Positions 1 to 12,200 of a stretch of DNA of 64,000 nt are shown here, in pieces. The position numbers and the translations under genes are program-made. The notes below the pieces were generated by a model. That model saw only the letters and a program-made list of their open reading frames with translations. It was not told where the DNA came from and ran no database searches. The stretch's first letter is position 1. Every line of letters starts with the position of its first letter. The DNA is from Zygnema cylindricum (lineage: Eukaryota > Streptophyta > Zygnematophyceae > Zygnematales > Zygnemataceae): the NCBI GenBank assembly GCA_037447655.1, contig JBBHKE010000710.1, positions 38,771 to 102,770 on the forward strand, written 5' to 3'.

Positions 1-655
1 CCCCTCCCCCTCCCCTCTCCCTCCCCCCTCTCTCCTTCCCCCCTCTCTCCCTCCCCCTCTCTCTCCCTCCTCCCCCTCCCCCTAGCCCTCCCCCTCGCCC
101 TCCCCCTCGCCCTCCCCCTCCCCCTCCCCCTCCCCCTCCCCCTCCCCCTCCCTCTCCCTCTCCCTCTCTCTCTCTCTCCTCTCCCTCTCCTCTCCCTCTC
201 CTCTCCCTCCCCTCTCCTCTCCCTCCCCTCTCCCTCCCCTCTCCCTCCCTCCCCCCTCTCTCCCTGCTCCCTCTCCCTGCTCCCTCTCCCCCCTCCCCCT
301 CCCCCTCCCCCCTCCCCCTCCCCTCTCCCTCCCCCCTCTCTCCTTCCCCCCTCTCTCCCTCCCCCCTCTCTCCCTCCTCCCCCTCCCCCTCCCCCTCCCC
401 CTCCCCCTCCCCCTCCCTCTCTCCCTCCCTCCCTCCTCTCTCCCTCCCCCCCCTCTCCCTCCCCCCCCTCTCCCTCCCCCCCCCTCCCCCTCCCCCTCCC
501 CCTCCCCCTCCCCCTCCCCCTCCCCCTCCCCCTCCCCCTCCCCCTCCCCCTCCCCCTCCCCCTCCCCCTCCCCCTCCCCCTCCCCCTCCCCCTCCCCCTC
601 CCCCTCCCCCCTCCCCCTCCCCCTCCCCCCCCCCCTCCCCCTCCCTCTCCAACAA
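1..655. repeat. CT-rich simple repeat with a (CCCCCT)n core
   Basis: Almost pure pyrimidine on the plus strand. CCTCTC-type runs grade into a long CCCCCT hexamer array at about 480-625. It lies downstream of the last visible SEC3 exon, so it is probably intronic. Glycine/glutamate-rich reading frames across it are repeat translation, not genes. Confidence 0.95.
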
Positions 656-972
656 AAAAAAAAAAAACTAAAAAAACAGGAAAACCAAAAACAGAGCAAT
701 TTGTAACAAAACTAGACGACAAAACACGAGATAAAACGAAGAAACAAGCCTAAGAATAAGTGGGCTTAAAGGAAAAAAACAACCCTAAAAAAACCGATAC
801 TAAAGAAAGAAAAAATGCACTGTTTTGAGTGGACATTTCAGAAGCAAAAAAAAAAAAAAAAAAAAAAGAGAGGAAGACTAGGGGCGACGAGGAGGGAGGA
901 GAGAAAACCTCAAGAAGAAAAAAAAGAGAGGGGGGGAGGCGGGGAGAGAGGGAGGGGGAGAGAGAAATTCAC

Positions 973-1047
973 CTCCCGTCTGAGGAGCAAATTGAGTGAC
1001 TTACAATATGACTTCCTTACATCCACCAAACAAGAGTAGCTCAAAAT
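973..1047 (-). CDS. SEC3: SEC3 exon 14 (last visible)
   Basis: 25 codons, [20 protein letters not shown] then LLRRE, between acceptor gggcag and donor GAG|gtgaat. It matches the conserved [14 protein letters not shown] block. Pyrimidine runs follow the donor on the sense strand. The next exon is not in the window. Confidence 0.92.
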
Positions 1048-3869
1048 CTGCCCATTTTTACCCAAAAAAAACAATTTTTTGAAGGTTTAAGGGGAGATTT
1101 GGGGTTTTTTAAAGTTTTGGGAGTTTTGTCAAAGGTTTTCCAGAATTTAACTGAAGGTCTGCGCCATTGTTAAGAGTTTTCTACAGTTCTTCTTAAATCT
1201 TTACTGGAGATGTTCAGGAGTTTCAAAATTTTCACAGGTTAGAAAGGGTTTTGTGAAGGCTTATTTTCATCCTTTCTTAGAGATTTACCAACGTTACCGA
1301 CAAACTGGAAAAAGAAAAAAAAAATAGAAAGGGAATAAAAAAAAAAAAATAATAATAATAAATAAATAAATAAAAATTAAGAAAAGTTAAAAAAAAAGTG
1401 ATTATCTGACCTTGAGCTGCTCCAAGAGACGCTCGTAGACTCGAAACTTTCGCCGCAATTCCTTGTGGTCCGGATACCCCTTGATTAGGGCTTTCTGGAA
1501 GGAAACAAATAAATAAATTAATAAACAAAAAAAACAATGAAATTAAAAGGGATACACCTTAATTAACGCTTTTCGGAAAAAACAAAAAAACAATTAAATT
1601 AAAAAGGAATAGACCGTAACTAACGTTTTCTGGAAATAAACAAAACAAAAATAAACAATGATTCCATGTACACACATAAAAAAATAAAGAAGTGAACAGA
1701 AACAACTATATACTATTCCGAAATTTTAGACAAAATCTGAAGAGGTACTCTGGTTTTTTGGAATATATTCCACTCAAAGAAAATGTATAAAATGAAATGA
1801 GCAAAAGTGTAAAAAAAGGAAAGGGAGAGGAAATAGTAATAGAATGAAATATTAATAGAATTGAGTTTATGATTTAAATTCAGTAAACACATTATTTATT
1901 AGGTAACATTGCAAACAATAACTAAATAAATATGACAAGGGAATAAGAAGGGAAAAAGAAAACAATTGGAAGCTAAATCAAAGTTAAAGGGAGATAATTT
2001 TTGACTGTGATAAAATTATTCATAATTTTTTACATTGACTAGAAACAAAAAAAAAACGTACCCTTTCAGTAATCATGGTTTCCACTAATCCTGCGAAAAA
2101 GTTTCGGAGAAAATCTGTCGCTTGTCGAACAAAAGTTTCTTTCAATCTCTCGAGTTCCTTCCGTTTTTCTCTAATCTGCCCGCAGAAAAAAATAATATAA
2201 AAAATAACAAATAAACAAACAAACAAACAAACAAAAAATTCAAAAAAGGAAGAAGCTTCTCCAGAAATGGTTGGGGTCAAACAAATAATGTATGTATTTC
2301 CTGTTGGCATTTTTTGTATTTTTGGTCTGCTTTGTTTTAAAAAATTTAGTTAGTTTGGCAAAATTCTTAAAAAAGGTTAAAATTCGACACAAGAAATATC
2401 TCTTCTAACATGCGAAAGAAAAAGAAAAAAAAAAGGGAAAAAAAATAAAAAATGAGATAAACTTCAGTTGTTTCTTCCAAAATTGTTTCAAATCAGACAT
2501 TTTTCTTTGGGTGAGATTTTTGATGAAAAAATTCAGATAGAAAAACCATTCAAATAAAGTTTACCGATTTTGACACTAAAAAAAAAGGGGGATTATATAT
2601 ATTCAAGTGACACCTCTTTTCGGTGGACCATGGGACCATCAATAGAAGAGGTTTCCAAAAAAAATACTCTAATGCTTTTAATTTAATTACTTTAAGGATG
2701 TTGTTTCTGTTTTTGTTCCTTTCGAGGGTCATTTATTCCCAGCTTTTTCATCTGTGACGGATTTAGATGAGGTGAGGTTTTCATATAACACGACTCATAA
2801 TTTGTACAAAGAAAAAGTAAAAACAAGATCCCTTCATTTCGTCAAACCTTTTTGTCATATTGTTCACAACTAGTACCAGAGTGGATTTTCTTACCAAGTT
2901 CAAAACCATGTTCACCACACCAATCTCAATTCTCTACCCATCCCTGTCCCCATCCTGTCCCCATCCCTCTCCTTATCCCTCTCCCCAACCCTCACCCCGT
3001 CTCACCCTCTCCCTTTCCTCAAAGTTTATCCCTCTCCTTAGAATAAAAAGAGTAAAACATTATTGAAAAACTTACTATCCGCACTGTTGAAAAGTTTTTC
3101 TCAGAGTGACTTTCGGCTGGTTCCAGTCCCATCCTCTCCCATTCCCCATCCCTCTCTCCCACTCCCTTTCCCTCTCCTCGAAAAAGAACCCTCTTCCGCA
3201 AAAAATTCCTCTCCATTAAAAAAAAAAGGTACAATATTAACAAATTTACTATCTGCACTTTAAAAAAAAAAATCTTGTCGTGACTTTTGGCTGGTTGCAT
3301 TCTCAATCCTCACTCACTCCCCATCCATCTCTCCCCATCCCTCTCCCTTTCCCTTCCCTTGCAAAAAATCCCACTCCGTTTTTAAAAAAAAGTATAATTT
3401 TGACAAACTTACTGCCCGCATTTTTGAAAAGTTTTCCTCGGAGTGACTTTCGGCCGGCTCCAGAGTCTCCAGAGTGTCGCAGAGCCAATCACAGGCCTCC
3501 AAAATTTGAGGCATGCTGGCCTCATCAAAGTCGCCCTCAGTGAGGACTTCGGCATGCTGACGGAGACGGAGAAAAGGAGGGAGAGAGAAAGAATAAGGGA
3601 AGAGAATGGAGTCGGAGAAGGAAAATAGGAGGGAGAGAAAAAGAATGAGGGAAGAAAATGGAGTCGGAGAAGGAAAAGGAGGGAGAGAGAAAGAATGAGG
3701 GAAGAAAGGGGGATAATAGACAAAAAAAACGAATGCCAATACCGAAACATACAGAGGTGGGGGAAGAAGTCATAGATGATACGTAAGAAAGGCGAAAAGA
3801 AGAAGAAGATGCAATGGAAAGTGAAGGAGACAGAGAGATGGAGAGACAGACAGAGGAGAGAGCAGAGAG

Positions 3870-3918
<49 letters not shown>

Positions 3919-6142
3919 AGTGTTGCTTACTTCTTCAGGCACATGAAGGCACTCGAGGAGCTTTTCCAGCTCTCCAAGCAGTGCCTCACTGTTCTCCGAT
4001 TGCACTTTGAGGCGGTTGTTGGCCAGCTCTATCTGCACGTCACGGAATATATGTGCACGATTGCCTTTCAGTTTTAGTACCGTTCATTTTTAAGAAGTTT
4101 ATCGTTTTGCTGTGCTCTGGATCAAGTTTATTCAGTTATCGATGCATTTCTAATTTACTTTAGTTCTGTTACTAGTTCACTTTTGATTAGTGAAATGTAG
4201 ATATTATTGAGCTATTATTCTGTTGTAAATCAGCTTATTCAACCTCATCGTGTAGTTTACTCAATAAATATCGTGCATGATTCAGTTTTTTTAGTTTTAT
4301 TCAATCTAATTCACCTTTATACAGTTTGTACGTTAGAATATACACGATATATAGAGAGAGAGAGGGTGAGAGAGAGAGGGGTTGAGGAGAGAAAGAGGGA
4401 GAGAGAGAGAGAGGTTGAGGAGAGAAAGAGAGAGAGCGAGAGAAGGGGGGGAGGAAAATGTAAGAGAGAGAGAGAGAAAGAGGGGGGGGCGGGAGGAAGG
4501 GAGAGTGAGAGAGACCGATTCAATGTCTTCTCTCATATGCTTTAACTTTGTGTTAAAAACACTCAAATGGTCCTCCATAAGGTCAACACTTCGAGCCGCA
4601 CCATCCAGTCTCTCCAATACCTGCCATGTACATACACAATGAAAAAAATACATAGTATAAGAAACGTCAGTACAAAAAAATAACAAAAATATAACAAAAT
4701 ACGATTTACATGCACAAAGGAGTTACGACATACTACAATTGCCTAGCGTTGCGTTTGAGTTTTGCAAAATTATGTTGTTGGCAAATTCACAATACATGAT
4801 CAACAATAGCTGCCTCGAAAAAGAGATAGAGGAAAGAAAAGAGAGAGAGAGAGCGAGAGAGAGAGAGAGAGGAAGAAGAGAGGGAGAGGCAAGGGCGGAG
4901 GGGAGGATCAAAAACAGTGGAGAAACAAACAAACTTCAAGAAAAGAAAAGTCCTACCTCTTCTACTAGATTCTCGCTCTCCAAAATAGCATGCACATTTG
5001 CCGCCTCCAGAGCAGCCAATTCTCTCTTCAACCTCTCCGAAAAAGCCTCCGCCTCATCAATTCCAATAACATACCTGCATAAAGAAATAAAGAAAAGTTT
5101 CATTTTCTTTTTTAGCATTTTCGTCAACTTGGGTTCGTAACCACTCAGTTCAGCCACAACCAGCCACAAGGTCATTCAAAAACTTTAACAGAATGTCCAA
5201 AACTTGGTAAAGGTCAAACAGTTTGAACAGCGCCATAAGTACTGTGGTAAATGTAAGATTTATTGACAATTATTGTATTTGCATGATTTCAGTCCTTCAC
5301 GTCCACACTATTTTATGTAAATGTCCTCAGACCAGTTGCTTTGGTCAGCAAGAAATCATGTTTTGCACCAAACAGAGTTCACTTATCATCCAGAATTATT
5401 TGTCAGAATTTGCAGGGATTTTTAGGAGTGAGAGAGAGAGAGAGGGGGGGAGGGGGGAGAGAGGGAAACAAGGGAGAACTGGGATTCTTGTGATTGACAA
5501 CTGCAAGGATCTTCGATGGGTAATTTGAATTATTTGCATAGCTGGACACTGTCCATTAAACTCAATCAATACCTCAATTGGTATTAAACGATCACTACAT
5601 CTGTTAAACACACAACATGAGATAAGTGTAATTACTAGTGTTGTGTATCTGGGAAAAACTTATCGCGATAAAACCGATACCGATAGTTATCGGTTATCGA
5701 ACAGTGAGGGTCCCGATATATGGCTCCGAGACCAGCAAATTCCTTATGGGCGATAAGTGAAAAAAATATAGTACACTGTAAATAGTACTTTATAATATAC
5801 TGTATTATATAGCGTGGCATGCCACGCATGACAATCTGTTCCGTACTCTGTATAACGGGATAACGGGATAACGGAAGTTCAGTACAACGGAATAAACCGT
5901 ACAGCTGTATGGTACGAACCGTACAATTAACGCCGATAGCTATTGAACCGGTGTTATCGCGATGAAAAACCGATGTTATCGGTTTTTTATCGCGATAACG
6001 CCGGTGTATTGATTATCGGTAGGCCAAAAAAAGGGGCATATCGGTTATCGGCAAATGGCTACCGATACACAACACTAGGAATTACTCCATTACGCAACTA
6101 AAAACTTGTTAAGAAAACCACATTGACATAGCGAGAGAGAGA

Positions 6143-6210
<68 letters not shown>

Positions 6211-9200
6211 ACTGACGTTCCCAGAAGTGCCTCCATATCCTCCTCCTCCACTTTTGAGACCAAGTCTTGTTGGACCGCCATAGTATCTGTTGCGGAAACC
6301 ACTCCCTCCTCCCTCTGACCGTTGACCGCCGGGCTACTCGACGCCCCGATAGCCAGAGGCTTCGCGGTTTTCTGATATACAGAAAAAATGAAAGGAAAAA
6401 GGATAATAAAAAAATAAACTGAAAATTTTCAGGATTTTCCTAGGGCTTCTCATGGCTATTTAAGATATTGTAGAACGTTTGTAGGTTCAAATGGATTCCA
6501 TTGGAAGCAAAAAAAGGACCTTTGCGTTTTCCTGAAAAAAAATAAAAATTATGCATCATAAACATAGAAAAAACATGGTGCAGACTAGAAAAAATCCGAT
6601 TCTCTCTTTTAGTCATAAAAGATATACCCTTAGTGTGTATGTTGAAAAACCACACTAATTAGCGTACAGAACTTACCTATTCCCAGAAACGTCCACACTA
6701 TTTGAGGAAGAATAGTTTCATTCATCCTACAGAAATCTACAAATACCTTCAAAAAATGGCTAGAATCCACACTATCTAAGGAAAGGTAATTTGCTCCTGC
6801 CTGCAGAAATCTACAGATAAAAACGGGCAGTCATCCACAGTATTTAAAGATACCATAGAAAACAAGTTCAAATCCACAGTATTTACAGATACCATAAGAA
6901 AACGGGTAAAAATCCTCACAATTTACAAATATCTTTACAAAACGGGTAAATCCTACAGTATATACAGATGCCTTTTAAAAACAAGTAAAACCCACAGTAT
7001 TTGAAGAATGGTGAATTTGCTCACGCCTACAGAACCTCCAGCTACCTTTTAAAAGCGGGTTAAAACCCACACTATTTACAGATTACTTCAAAAAAGGGTT
7101 GAAGTCCCACACTATTCACAGACGATATTAAAAAACGGGTGGAGCTCCACACTATTTGAATGGTAAATTCGCTCATGCCTGCAGAAAACTATAAATATCT
7201 TTTAAAAATGGGTTAAAAACCACACTATTCAAGGTGGAAAAAACTCACTTGTGCCCAAAGAGCCAATTCGACGACATCGATTCCCACGACTTTCGGCATT
7301 CGGCCGAGATTTTCACGACTCATTTTCAAAAGACAAACCAAAAGCTGGTTTCTGCACCAAAAAAAAAAGAAAAAAAGAGAAAAAAAAAACTATGACGTTA
7401 CATCGCTTTCCTTAGGGTCCTTCAGTCGGGATTTTCATCAGTGGTTTTTCAGGTTTTTTAGGGACTTCCAGGAGTTTTACAGTATTAAAGGTTACTTTTA
7501 AGGTGGGCCCACTGTCAAAAGTTTGGTGGAGCAGTTTTGCTTTTTCAGTTACGTAAATTTTTTCTTTTTTACATTTATGTCAACGATCACTTCTCCAATG
7601 AAATTGACTCTAAAAAAATGTCCATTATGCAGTTTTGCTAAAAAAACTTATTTCATAAGCGTTTAAACAAAAATGCTTATTAAAATGAAAAACAAATGGA
7701 AACGTTACCTTTCATCTATGGTCCGTACTGCCCATTGTGGGAGCGAAGCGTCTTTCTTCATATCATAAACCTACAGCAAAAGAACAAGAAGGAAAAGAAC
7801 GGGAAGGAAAAAAACAAAAAGGAAAAGCATCTTAGGAACAAAGGAGAATTAAAACAGGCATTCGAAACATTCAATGAAGATAAAAAAAAAAACCAAAGTA
7901 AACGCTCACACAACATTTAAAAAAAGGCGAGTGGAAATGAGTCTGGAATCTGGAACCTTTACTTCCTTTTTTTGGTCCAAGCGTTACAAAAATAAAAGTA
8001 GAAATGAAAAGATATACGTTGTATACCTTCACTCGTGAGTCAGGCATATTTTTCAAGTCAACTTTGAAATTTTCCTGGAATAATCTTTAAAATGAGTTAA
8101 CTTTATTTGTATCAATTGTTAAAATAGTTTCTAAAAATAACTGGAAATGCCTTCCTCGAGGTCCACGACCGCTTCGAAAAAAAAAATTGATGGAATTAAT
8201 TTCAAACATTGAGCTTGAACCTTGAAAGCTCAATTAATTTTTTTACTTTTTCCTTGTCTTTTGATTGACATATTTGTAACTGAAAACGCCAATTTGAGTT
8301 TTTTTCCAGATCCAAGACCATTCCAAAAAAATAACGAAGGAATTAACTTTGAATGTTGAACTAAAAGCTTGAAAGCCAACAAAATTTGAATTCAAAAAAA
8401 AACAAGCCTATGCAAATCATTGTAAATGTTTAGGAAGGAGAGAAGAGGGAGCGAGTGAGAGAGAGGGGAGGGGGAGGGGGAGGGAGAGGGGGAGCGGGAG
8501 GGAGGGAGAGAGTTTTTTTTCCTCGTTGTTTACTCGACAAATGTCTATTTTACGTACCACCAAACCTGGAATTTTGTTAAACGACACATGTTATAAAAAA
8601 AATACACACTATTTATAAATGTAAAAAATAGAATACAATCGGCCACCATTTGGAACTTCTTGCTTTTAAGAACCGATTGTGTCATCCGTGGCCGTCAAAC
8701 ACACCATAAAAACCCCTGAAAAACCTAAGGCAAATTAGCTTTCACAGGACTTTGGTTGATTTTTTTCGCGTATCTTTTTTTTCCTTATTTTTTTGAGGTT
8801 TCTCTAAAAAATCTGAGACTTTGTTTTATACTAGTATGACACTATTGGGTCGCACAATACAAATTTGGGCTCAAAAATCAAATTTTTCGTGAAGCCTAAG
8901 GGTGTTCAATTCTTCTAAAAATTTCTATGGTAGTTGTTATAGTGACATTCTTAGGGTTTTTAAGGGTTTTCTAGGGTTTCCCTCTCCTTTTAGTCTTTTA
9001 AAAAGTACACCGTTTACTGAAATCAGTGTAGATGACACTAACTTGGTACGCCTACATTTTACCCTCGAACCTAAAATAGTGTCAATAACACCATTTGTAT
9101 TACTACTCGACGCTAATTCTTTAAACGGTTCAAAACCAGCTACGTCATTCCGAACTGAATCAGAATAATAATACTAACATAAATCCCACAATAACAATCA

Positions 9201-12200
9201 CCAATGTAAACCGCACACTAATAATTTTTTGACACTATTGAAGATTATACGTGGATGTAACTCAATTTCTATGCTGGCTCTTATAGTGACATTTGAAACT
9301 CCAACTTTTTTTTCTGGGTTTTTCAAGGTTTCAATAAGTTAAGGGCAAAGGGAAGCCTTCCGCAAAACAAAGCTATTCTTGTGCTCGCAGAGCATAAAAA
9401 AAAACCCAAGAAAACAGCTCAATTTGGGCTCAATTTTCTCGAGCGAAAACTGCCCAAGTACTAACATACAAACTCTGACTATACTCTGGCCAATCGTTGC
9501 ACAAGTTCTATGCTCTCGTTACGCTACACATGTCACCCGGTCAATAACCCTTCGCTAACCCTACGCTACAAAACATGCATAGAACTTCGAGGTTCTATGA
9601 CTTCTCGACACCAATCAGAAGCGAGCATCTCAAAATAGGTCCTCGCCGGTTTCGGCCATCGATTCCAAAATGTATGGAGGGCGACGTACCACATAATGAC
9701 TATAAAGAAAATAAAAATTCTCTCCAAGGTATACGGGGTCTACTTTAACCCCCTTTATAAAATTTTAATTCTGGGCTGTCACCTCGGGTTTTGGTAATGA
9801 CACACCACGTGGTTTAAGAGCAGTGCACAGTGAGTAGGAGGGAGGGAGGGAGGAAGGGAGGGAGGGAGGGAGGGAGGGAGTTGAGAAAGGAATTACCAAA
9901 TAAAAAGACCGTCCAGTTGTATCGCTTCTCTCAGCTTCGATACTGGTGAGCGAGGAAAGTTTGTAAGATTTTTTTGCATCCTAACATCAATTCAACAACA
10001 ACAATAAAAACAGAAATAAGTAAAGAAAAGTACAAATGTACCACTCTGAATCACTTTTGGAAAATGGGTTTCATAAATTATGTGACAATGAGACAAAGTT
10101 GTCTCAAAACTGGACATGACCAATCTATGGAAGATAGGGAAGAAAGAGAGCCAGAGAGAGAGAGACAGAGGGACAAAATTCCCATTTTTTTGCAAAAACA
10201 AGATTCACAAGATGACAAAACAGACGAGCACGAAAAAGTGGGAGGGGGATAGGGACGGGAGCACAGCAGGGGAAAAGGGAAAGGAAAGGAACCAAACAGC
10301 TACTGTGGAAGAGGGAGGGAGGCAGAAAGTGAGAAAGAAAGCAGCTGAGTGGGCGGAGGGAGAGAATGGGCCATAAGGAAAGGAAGGGGCAGCGGAAAGG
10401 AGGAGAGGAGCAAGAAAGAGTACCAGAAAGGAAAAACGTAATTCTATAGGTTGAGTAGAAAAATATTGATATAATGAAGTCGCCAAGTGAGGAGGTTAGT
10501 GGAGAATAGCTGGAGAGTGAGAGGAAAAGAGAGAGAGCGAGAGAGAGTGAGAGAGAGAGAAAGATGGGGAAGGGCATGGCGTGTGAGGCAGGCTCGAATA
10601 AGAGAAAAAGAGAGGGGAAACGTCACCGTGAACCCATGGAAAAGAAAAGAGTGATGAGCAGGAAAAACAAGAGAAAGAGTGATGAAGAAAAAGCATCACA
10701 GGTCAAAGGAAGATATGAAAGTGAGAGAGAAAATACCGCGGTGAGGAGGCCTTGCTGTGAAGTTTTGATGACATGAATTCTCACGATGTACTTCTGAGTT
10801 GCGGGATTCCGTTTTGCTGCGTGACAAGTGTCACACACAAAAGGGTTACACTGAGAACAATCAATCAATTGTAAAGGTTTCATCTGGATGGTTGTATTAT
10901 ATTCTTATGGTCATATCGAGGAAGCAAAAAGACATATACTCTTCAACTGTCACAAGTTCAGTAAAAATCGTTCAAAAACTTTCTTTTTAGATTTATGATT
11001 TTTTTTCCATTGAACGCAAAATTTTTATTTCCAAGAACTAGAAAAACATGGATATGTCCATTCGGTCATAACTATACCACCAAATCAGGTCTAGCTTCAA
11101 TTCAACATCCACAACTCAAATCTTACCTTTTGCCCATTCAAATTTCACCAATAAATATCAAATACACGATTCTTACCTCCAAACCTTATGATCAAAAGCA
11201 TTTCAAGTGAAGTTCACATTGTCTTCACTTTTTAACTTTGGTTCATGGACGGAAAAGATTACATGTCATGTTTAGACACATTTTGAATCAGAATGTCATT
11301 TCTTGTTTAATTTACAATTTCTATGTTCTGCCCAACTATTTTTGGCAAAAATTATCATCCACAGTAACAGACTACAAGGCTCATAACTATTAGATGAGTC
11401 ATCAGTATGAATGCGGAATGAGAATGTATAATACTAATTTAGTGTAGGGAGGAGGCGGATTGTAATCCACTCCCTTAAATAGTGTTGTTAACGCTATTTT
11501 ATGATTTTGGCCAAAAAAAGGAGTGATTGAATTGATGTTATTAATTCAAAGAGGGATGGGTGGTGTACACATGTCATATCTGCAGCTAAATCTGTCGCTG
11601 ACTCTAACTAAAACACGGATTATCATTTTTCATATACATAACCACAATCATTACTGATTTGTCTCGTGGGTTAACAATTTCAACAATCCAAAACCAGTTC
11701 CGTTTTGTATGCCTTCCATATTCCAGGGTTACCTTCGACCATTATCCTTGCCCCTACTTCTGCACCAAATTGCCAACTCAGTTCAGCAAGATTTCCATAC
11801 TATGTCTTATTCGCAAGTTCTATCCCAAATTCTACCGCATATCCATGATTCAATCACTGCCACGACATTTACTTCTTTCATCCCTCAATTTGTAAATAGT
11901 TTTCTGCTAGTAATGTCACATGGCAGTTCTAATAGCGCCGATTCCATTCCTGATCCTTACATAAAAACATGCATTTACAAATGACATGTCAGCAATAGTC
12001 CATTAAAAACACTCCGCAGCTAGTTCTTTGTCCATATTTTTTTAAATCGGATCGTTTTATGTTCCTTCCTTGATTTAATTGCTAGTTCCATTTCCGTGTT
12101 TCTTTCCTAATTCCATGCTAATTGCATGGATAATCTCCTATCCTAACTCTGGTTTCGTCCATTGCTGCATCCATTCCTAGTTTCCTTTCCGTGTTCGTTT

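Noticed and set aside
82-699. 205-codon minus-strand frame, Gly/Glu/Arg-rich
   Set aside because: Pure translation of the CCCCCT/CCTCTC repeat.
8156-8185. SEC3 exon reading [11 protein letters not shown]
   Set aside because: No acceptor in the right phase, and exons 1-3 already cover this part of the protein.
10116-10577. Overlapping frames with Arg/Glu/Ser/Leu runs
   Set aside because: Low-complexity GA/CT repeat in SEC3 intron 2 and flanks. Only 10737-10816 is exon.
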